From CAYMAZ01 sp964428185 (GTDB lineage: Bacteria; Bacteroidota; Bacteroidia; Bacteroidales; DTU049), in NCBI GenBank assembly GCA_964428185.1, contig CAYRXH010000077.1:1-11556 (forward strand): a stretch of 11,556 nucleotides of DNA, written 5' to 3'. The notes below the pieces were generated by a model. It was given only the letters and a program-made list of their open reading frames with translations, did not search any database and was not told where the DNA came from. Of this stretch, positions 8,096 through 11,556 are shown piece by piece. The translations under genes and the position numbers were made by a program. Numbering within the stretch: position 1 is the stretch's first letter; each line of letters begins with the position of its first letter.

Positions 8096-8336
8096 GGTCA
8101 CAATGTAGCACAAAGTCAGGGCACAAAGTATCACGAAGTATTTTTTCACTGTTGTTAAAACAAAAGCCGTGAGTTTCACACAAACACAACGCTGTTGTGT
8201 TTGTTATTTGTTCAAAACATGCAGATTTGTGGGCTGGCTTAAAAATCGCAATGATTTGATTTGAACAAAGCACAGCTTTTGTCATGAACTGCAAACGTTG
8301 TGAAACTTTGTGCATCCTTTGTGCGACTTGGTGACC
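8096..8336. repeat. Large imperfect inverted repeat with nested hairpins
   Basis: Outer arms are 8096-8139 and 8295-8336. The reverse complement of the left arm aligns to the right arm with roughly three quarters identity and one 2-nt gap; the outermost 20 bases match at 17 positions. Further complementary pairs are nested inside: 8160-8171 with 8271-8282 (11 of 12 match), 8207-8216 with 8260-8269 (perfect 10 bp), and a local 11-bp hairpin at 8180-8204. The nested order would let the whole 241 bases fold as one branched structure. The arms are built from repeated CACAAAG words. Confidence 0.7.
8180..8204. repeat. Perfect 11-bp hairpin with GCT triloop
   Basis: ACAAACACAAC (8180-8190) and GTTGTGTTTGT (8194-8204) are exact reverse complements separated by GCT. 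No T-run follows at once on either strand, so it is not a classical terminator. It sits inside the larger inverted repeat. Confidence 0.8.
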
Positions 8337-8429
8337 TATAAGTATAATCATTTTACATTCGTTTATCAGGATAAAAAAACTCCCTTACAGTTCCATGTTC
8401 AATTCTTTTCATCAAATTATTTTTTTTTC

Positions 8430-8437
8430 TATTTTCG
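8430..8437 (+). promoter_or_regulatory. Possible OPT promoter, TATTTTCG
   Basis: TATTTTCG differs from TAnnTTTG at one base. A TTTTC element at 8406-8410 lies 19 nt upstream. The leader to the ATG at 8466 would be about 25 nt and has no Shine-Dalgarno sequence. The same TATTTTCG octamer occurs at 7115-7122 upstream of the broken phosphodiesterase gene. Confidence 0.3.
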
Positions 8438-8465
8438 TTGCCTGAAACTTTAAACCCAACACAGC

Positions 8466-10448
8466 ATGTCAGATCATTCAAACACAAAACCTGCAGGTTT
8501 GCCTGAAAATGCATACCGCGAACTGAAAAACGGTGAACAATACACCCCATTGATGAAACCAGAGATCAAAATCCCTGAAGACAACCTACGATCTGTACTT
8601 CTGGGTTTGCTGATGGCAGTTATTTTTTCGGCTGCAGCTGCCTATCTGGGTCTGAAAATCGGACAGGTGTTCGAAGCGGCCATTCCCATTGCCATTCTTG
8701 CGGTGGGTTTATCCACACTCACAAAGAGAAAAAACGCACTTGGTGAGAATGTTATTATCCAGTCCATCGGAGCAAGCAGCGGTGTCATTGTGGCAGGCGC
8801 CATTTTCACACTTCCTGCTTTATACATCCTAAATCTTGAGGCTGAGTTCTATCAGGTGTTCCTTTCCTCACTGTTCGGAGGAATTCTAGGCATCCTGTTT
8901 CTCATCCCGTTCAGAAAATACTTTGTGGCCGACATGCACGGCAAATTCCCCTTCCCTGAGGCCACAGCAACCACCGAAGTGCTTGTTTCGGGCGAAAAAG
9001 GTGGCAAGGGAGCACGACTGCTTCTTGTGAGCGGCATCATTGGAGGTCTTTACGATTTTTTCATCGCTACTTTCGGATGGTGGACAGAGGTCATTTCCAC
9101 ACGGATCATCCCGGCAGGAGCTGCACTGGCTGACAAAACAAAGCTCGTGTTTAAAATGAACGTGGGAGCTGCAGTAACTGGACTGGGATATATCATCGGG
9201 CTGAAATATGCTGCCATCATTTGTGCGGGTTCATTCCTTGCATGGTTTGTCATCATTCCTGTGGTTTATCATTTTGCTGACGGTCAGACACTTGCAGTAG
9301 GTCCAGGCATCACGTCGCTTCTCAGTGAGATGAGTGCTGAAGAAATTTTCAGAAATTATATCCGTCAGATCGGCATCGGAGGTATTGCCATGGCTGGTAT
9401 TATCGGAATTATACGATCTTCAAAAATTATACAATCAGCGATGGGGCTGGCTGTGAGAGAATTCAAAAGCGGAAAGAAACAGGCTTCTGAAGTAATGCGC
9501 ACACAGAGAGACCTCTCAATGAAAATTATTGTCATCGGGCTGATTATCATGATTGCTGTATTATTTGCATTTTTCTATTTTGGAGTCATCTCCAACATCA
9601 CTCAGGTGGTGGTGGCAGTGCTCATTGTCTTTATTATTGCTTTTCTGTTTACAACGGTTGCTGCAAATGCCATTGCCATTGTGGGCACCAATCCCGTATC
9701 AGGCATGACGCTGATGACACTGATTCTTTCATCACTGTTATTGGCATCTGTTGGACTGAAAGGCACCGAAGGTATGGTGGCAGCGTTGGTGATAGGAGGA
9801 GTTGTGTGTACTGCCCTTGCCATGGCAGGCGGTTTCATCACTGACCTGAAGATAGGATATTGGCTGGGGTCATCACCTTACAAACAACAGCGCTGGAAAT
9901 TTCTGGGCACACTGGTGAGTGCGGCTACAGTAGGTGGCGTAATCATTATCCTGAACAAAACATACGGCTTTACCGGCCCCGGTGCCCTGGCAGCACCACA
10001 GGCCAATGCCATGGCTGCAGTGATAGAACCGCTGATGACCGGACAACCGGCGCCATGGCTACTGTATGCAGCAGGAGCCTTTCTGGCACTGATTCTGACA
10101 ATGATCGGCGTGCCGGCGCTTGCCTTTGCACTGGGCATGTTTATTCCGCTGGAGTTGAACACACCCCTGCTGGTGGGAGCCATCATTTCGCATCTTGTAT
10201 CAACCCGCAGCAAAAACGAAGCACTGAATAAGGCACGCAAGGACCGTGGTGTTCTGATTGCTTCTGGATTTATTGCCGGTGGTGCGCTGATGGGTGTAGT
10301 GAGTGCACTGATGAAATTCGGCAACATTGACCTTATGTCCAAAGTATGGCACGAAAGCAAAGGTGCAGAGATACTTGCTGTTGTCATGTTTGCAGCATTG
10401 TGCATTTACTTCTTTTACGATGCAAAAAAGGCGAAGGTGGAGGAATAA
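8466..10448 (+). CDS. OPT-family oligopeptide/metal-chelate transporter
   Basis: 660-residue integral inner-membrane protein of the oligopeptide transporter (OPT) family. Members of this family import small peptides or metal-siderophore-like compounds with a cation gradient. The soluble N-terminus has the family motif LPENAYRELKNGEQYTPLM (12-30). It is followed by many hydrophobic segments, for example about 42-65, 68-88, 100-122, 128-150, 183-203, 232-268, 300-316, 352-374, 378-400, 412-430, 434-457, 480-496, 530-560, 566-578, 595-617 and 634-652. Conserved motifs are GKFPFPEATATTEVL (159-173), VGTNPVSGMT (406-415), DLKIGYWLGSSPYKQQ (460-475) and ALGMFIPLELNTPLL (555-569). Length and motif order are those of full bacterial OPT proteins, and no damage is seen. 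Neighbours do not reveal the substrate; the gene appears to be a single transcription unit. Family is secure, substrate unknown. Confidence 0.93.
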   Translation: MSDHSNTKPAGLPENAYRELKNGEQYTPLMKPEIKIPEDNLRSVLLGLLMAVIFSAAAAYLGLKIGQVFEAAIPIAILAVGLSTLTKRKNALGENVIIQSIGASSGVIVAGAIFTLPALYILNLEAEFYQVFLSSLFGGILGILFLIPFRKYFVADMHGKFPFPEATATTEVLVSGEKGGKGARLLLVSGIIGGLYDFFIATFGWWTEVISTRIIPAGAALADKTKLVFKMNVGAAVTGLGYIIGLKYAAIICAGSFLAWFVIIPVVYHFADGQTLAVGPGITSLLSEMSAEEIFRNYIRQIGIGGIAMAGIIGIIRSSKIIQSAMGLAVREFKSGKKQASEVMRTQRDLSMKIIVIGLIIMIAVLFAFFYFGVISNITQVVVAVLIVFIIAFLFTTVAANAIAIVGTNPVSGMTLMTLILSSLLLASVGLKGTEGMVAALVIGGVVCTALAMAGGFITDLKIGYWLGSSPYKQQRWKFLGTLVSAATVGGVIIILNKTYGFTGPGALAAPQANAMAAVIEPLMTGQPAPWLLYAAGAFLALILTMIGVPALAFALGMFIPLELNTPLLVGAIISHLVSTRSKNEALNKARKDRGVLIASGFIAGGALMGVVSALMKFGNIDLMSKVWHESKGAEILAVVMFAALCIYFFYDAKKAKVEE

Positions 10449-10560
10449 AATCAATGCAGTTTTTACTATTTTAATTTTCACCTGACTCCTTCACCGAGGC
10501 AAACCAAAGAGGTTTACAGAAAAACTAAATCTGGAAACTTATGTAAAATTGCAACCTCAA

Positions 10561-10641
10561 TATGCTTTTTGATTTTGTAAACATTCTGCTGTGAACCCTA
10601 CCCAAAGGGCGAAAGTTCACTGCAGAAAATCAAAAAGCATA
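10561..10641. repeat. 81-bp hairpin element with perfect 16-bp arms
   Basis: TATGCTTTTTGATTTT (10561-10576) and its exact reverse complement (10626-10641) enclose a second stem, CTGCTGTGAAC (10586-10596) with GTTCACTGCAG (10615-10625), which has one mismatch. The tip holds a CCC-AAA-GGG mini-hairpin (10601-10609). The two stems abut on the right side, while a 9-nt bulge (10577-10585) separates them on the left. No T-run follows on either strand, so a simple terminator role is unlikely. The element ends 35 nt before the ATG of the DUF559 relic. The bases between the OPT stop and this element (10449-10560) show nothing but a weak AAACC/GGTTT hairpin near 10502-10516. Confidence 0.8.
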
Positions 10642-10676
10642 GGATATTATCAATAAAAACAAATACAAATGAAGAT

Positions 10677-11057
10677 ATGAAATTTTGATGGAACACAGCA
10701 AGTTTGGGGGCATATCCTTTTGTGAAGTCATTTCTGAAGGAACTGAGAGAAAATGAAACCAAGGAAGAAAAATTGCTTTGGGAACATTTAAGAAATGAAA
10801 AAAACCGGGCATAAAATCCGAAGACAACATGTGATTGACAAATATATTGCTGATTTTGTGTGTATCAAGAAAAGACTGATTATTGAGATTGATGGAAAAA
10901 TACATCTGAACACAAAGAATGAAGGCTTGCTCAGAGCAACTATGCTCGGATTGGAAGGCTTGGCAGTCTCATAAGATTTACAAATGATGATGTGAATAAA
11001 AATGCGGAAAGTGCTGTAAATGAGATAAAACAGGAATTGGACAAAAGAGATGATTAG
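10677..11057 (+). pseudogene. Relic of a DUF559 (Vsr-like, PD-(D/E)XK) endonuclease gene
   Basis: Conserved pieces of a DUF559 endonuclease-domain protein of about 120 residues lie in changing frames. From ATG 10677: MKF, then a TGA at 10686, then LGAYPFVKSFLKELREN and KEEKLLWEHLRNEK. At the A7 tract 10798-10804 the frame moves. Removing one A would join LRNEK to TGHKIRRQHVIDKY, ADFVCIKKRLIIEIDGKIH, which holds the Asp of ADF and the IEIDG acidic residues of the nuclease site. A second frame change between about 10915 and 10965 leads to GSLIRFTNDDVNKNAES and KQELDKRDD, with TAG at 11055-11057. All pieces are in the correct order, so the gene was once whole here. With two frameshifts and one stop it cannot make an active protein. 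Family recognition is from memory of the consensus. Confidence 0.8.
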
Positions 11058-11072
11058 CAGTAACATTTGGTT

Positions 11073-11146
11073 TTTTGTTATTTTATGCGAAGACTCTTGC
11101 CCCCTATGGAGATGGGGTCGAGCGAGACTACAACAATAAAACAAAA
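11073..11146. repeat. Weak GC-cored hairpin just downstream of the DUF559 relic
   Basis: TTTTGTT (11073-11079) and AACAAAA (11140-11146) form outer A/T arms, with a CCCC/GGGG core near 11100-11103 and 11114-11117. Pairing between arms and core is poor, so this is only a suggestive counterpart to the hairpin on the other side of the relic. Confidence 0.35.
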
Positions 11147-11219
11147 ACAGACTTTTGATTAATTTAGTCGTCCCAACAAATACAAAATGACCCAACTTGC
11201 TGTAATACAATACTTTACA

Positions 11220-11252
11220 CATTATAGCGCGATTCTATCGCGTGTTATAATG
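11220..11252. repeat. Palindrome CATTATA / CGCGAT with TCT triloop
   Basis: CATTATA (11220-11226) pairs with TATAATG (11246-11252). CGCGAT (11228-11233) pairs with ATCGCG (11237-11242) around TCT, with a G-T pair (11227/11243) and a 2-nt bulge (11244-11245) between the stems. The stem is strong and stands 18 nt upstream of the integrase fragment, so it may be part of the same former element. The rest of 11058-11219 shows only the weak hairpin above and no gene. Confidence 0.7.
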
Positions 11253-11270
11253 AACTTCAATCTTCAATAA

Positions 11271-11387
11271 TCACTGAGACATATCCAGGAATTACTTGGC
11301 CACAAAAGCAGCAAAACAACAGAAATATATACACATGTATCCACAAAAAGCATTCAACAGATAAAAAGTCCGTTTGAGGATTTATAA
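11271..11387 (+). pseudogene. C-terminal fragment of a tyrosine recombinase/integrase
   Basis: After a TAA at 11268-11270 the frame reads SLRHIQELLGHKSSK, TTEIYTHVSTKS, IQQIKSPFEDL and stops at TAA 11385-11387 (38 codons). This is the extreme C-terminus of a phage-type tyrosine recombinase (XerC/XerD/phage integrase family). It contains the LGH histidine motif and the catalytic tyrosine of EIYTH. The IxSPFxDL ending is typical of Bacteroidota integrases. The core-binding domain and the first catalytic Arg and Lys motifs are absent; the upstream sequence is not integrase-like in any frame. It is a truncated remnant, not a functional gene. The break point lies close to the palindrome at 11220-11252. 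Confidence 0.88.
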
Positions 11388-11413
11388 AACGCATGAGGTA
11401 TTAAAAAAAGTTT

Positions 11414-11421
11414 TATTTTTG
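11414..11421 (+). promoter_or_regulatory. Isolated TATTTTTG box
   Basis: An exact TAnnTTTG match on the plus strand just after the integrase fragment. No gene follows within the window, only a 14-codon ATG frame at 11469. It may be chance in A/T-rich sequence or an old promoter. Confidence 0.2.
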
Positions 11422-11513
11422 AAGCAAATAAATTTACTTTAAGGTTGGGTTATACACTTAAAACTGGATGTATATAATAACTTTTGGTAAGGTTATAAAC
11501 GAGTTGAACTAAA

Positions 11514-11533
11514 CCGCCCCCTTGCGGAGGCGG
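11514..11533. repeat. GC-rich hairpin CCGCC / GGCGG
   Basis: CCGCC (11514-11518) pairs with GGCGG (11529-11533), followed after one mismatch by two more C-G pairs around a TTGC loop. It resembles a short REP-like intergenic hairpin. No T-run follows on the plus strand. Confidence 0.5.
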
Positions 11534-11552
11534 CAAAATGATGTTAATTTTG
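11522..11552 (+). promoter_or_regulatory. Promoter facing out of the window
   Basis: TTG at 11522-11524 and TAATTTTG at 11545-11552 are separated by 20 nt, the best -33/-7 pair in the window and an exact -7 consensus. Transcription would begin at about the window end and serve a plus-strand gene beyond it. The -33 part lies in the loop region of the GC-rich hairpin. Confidence 0.5.
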
Positions 11553-11556
11553 TAGT

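Larger units (their letters stand above)
7936..8465. other. Gene-free repeat-rich spacer between the pseudogene and the OPT gene
   Basis: 530 bp without a convincing gene. Open frames here are low-quality and run across repeats. From left to right it holds a small AAGCC/GGCTT hairpin without a T-run (7950-7962), five 7-bp tandem units (7983-8017), scattered CACAAAG words on the plus strand, their inverted copies (CTTTGTG) near 8305-8325, nested hairpins between them, and a possible OPT promoter at the right end. It looks like an intergenic repeat element that has drifted, not a regulatory leader. Confidence 0.7.

Noticed and set aside
7932..8351. 139-codon minus-strand open frame across the repeat-rich spacer
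   Set aside because: It runs through the CACAAAG inverted repeat and heptamers, has a Cys/His-rich composition typical of repeat translation, shows no domain, and lacks a promoter-like start.
7936..8465. CRISPR array in the repeat-rich spacer
   Set aside because: The repeats are short, inverted and irregular, with no constant spacers and no cas genes nearby.
9878..10405. 175-codon minus-strand open frame inside the OPT gene
   Set aside because: The plus-strand frame carries strong OPT motifs over the whole stretch, so the antisense frame is a by-product of codon bias.
10561..10641. Retron-like ncRNA, suggested by long terminal inverted repeats around a structured core
   Set aside because: No reverse transcriptase gene or fragment follows. 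The neighbouring relic is a DUF559 nuclease.
10561..10641. Intrinsic terminator for the OPT gene
   Set aside because: The stem is over 110 nt from the stop codon, and neither strand has a T-run directly after it.
10788..11222. 144-codon minus-strand open frame
   Set aside because: It lies antisense to the DUF559 relic, whose conserved residues are on the plus strand, and crosses the weak hairpin. It is a shadow.

Overview
The window looks like a chromosomal segment of a Bacteroidota species, probably an uncultured member of the Bacteroidales or a related order. Four signs support this. The gene set fits: a six-domain S1 protein with a long acidic N-terminus, a MuiA/DUF4139 protein, and an OPT transporter with the N-terminal PENAYREL motif. 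No start codon has a recognisable Shine-Dalgarno sequence. TAnnTTTG boxes, the Bacteroidota -7 promoter element, stand upstream of most genes. Leaders are short and A/T-rich. This is a judgement from sequence pattern, not from a database search.

Left part (1-5250): rpsA (ribosomal protein S1) lies on the minus strand with a clear intrinsic terminator at 64-95. Divergent from it, on the plus strand, are an exported class I glutamine-amidotransferase-like hydrolase of the peptidase C26/PuuD type and an exported MuiA-family (DUF4140/DUF4139) protein. The latter ends at a hairpin terminator placed between two convergent genes.

Middle part (5251-7935): a minus-strand pair of a small lipoprotein gene followed 33 bp later by an RhlE-like DEAD-box RNA helicase gene. 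Divergent from the lipoprotein is an exported PI-PLC/GDPD-like phosphodiesterase gene. It is broken by an in-frame TAG, and several active-site motif residues have also changed, so it is probably a pseudogene.

Right part (7936-11556): a 530-bp gene-free stretch holds 7-bp tandem repeats and a nested inverted-repeat array built on CACAAAG/CTTTGTG words. An intact 660-residue OPT-family transporter gene follows. The last 1.1 kb is a graveyard of small mobile-type sequences: an 81-bp hairpin element with perfect 16-bp arms, a DUF559 (Vsr-like) endonuclease relic with at least two frameshifts and a stop, a GC-cored weak hairpin, a strong triloop palindrome, and the C-terminal 38 codons of a tyrosine recombinase. 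A further GC-rich hairpin overlaps a good promoter that points out of the window.

The intact genes are mostly independent housekeeping or envelope functions, and I see no pathway linking them. No complete new defence or mobile system is visible. The most interesting material is the decayed repeat/endonuclease/integrase cluster at the right end, the structured repeat at 8096-8336, and the interrupted phosphodiesterase gene.
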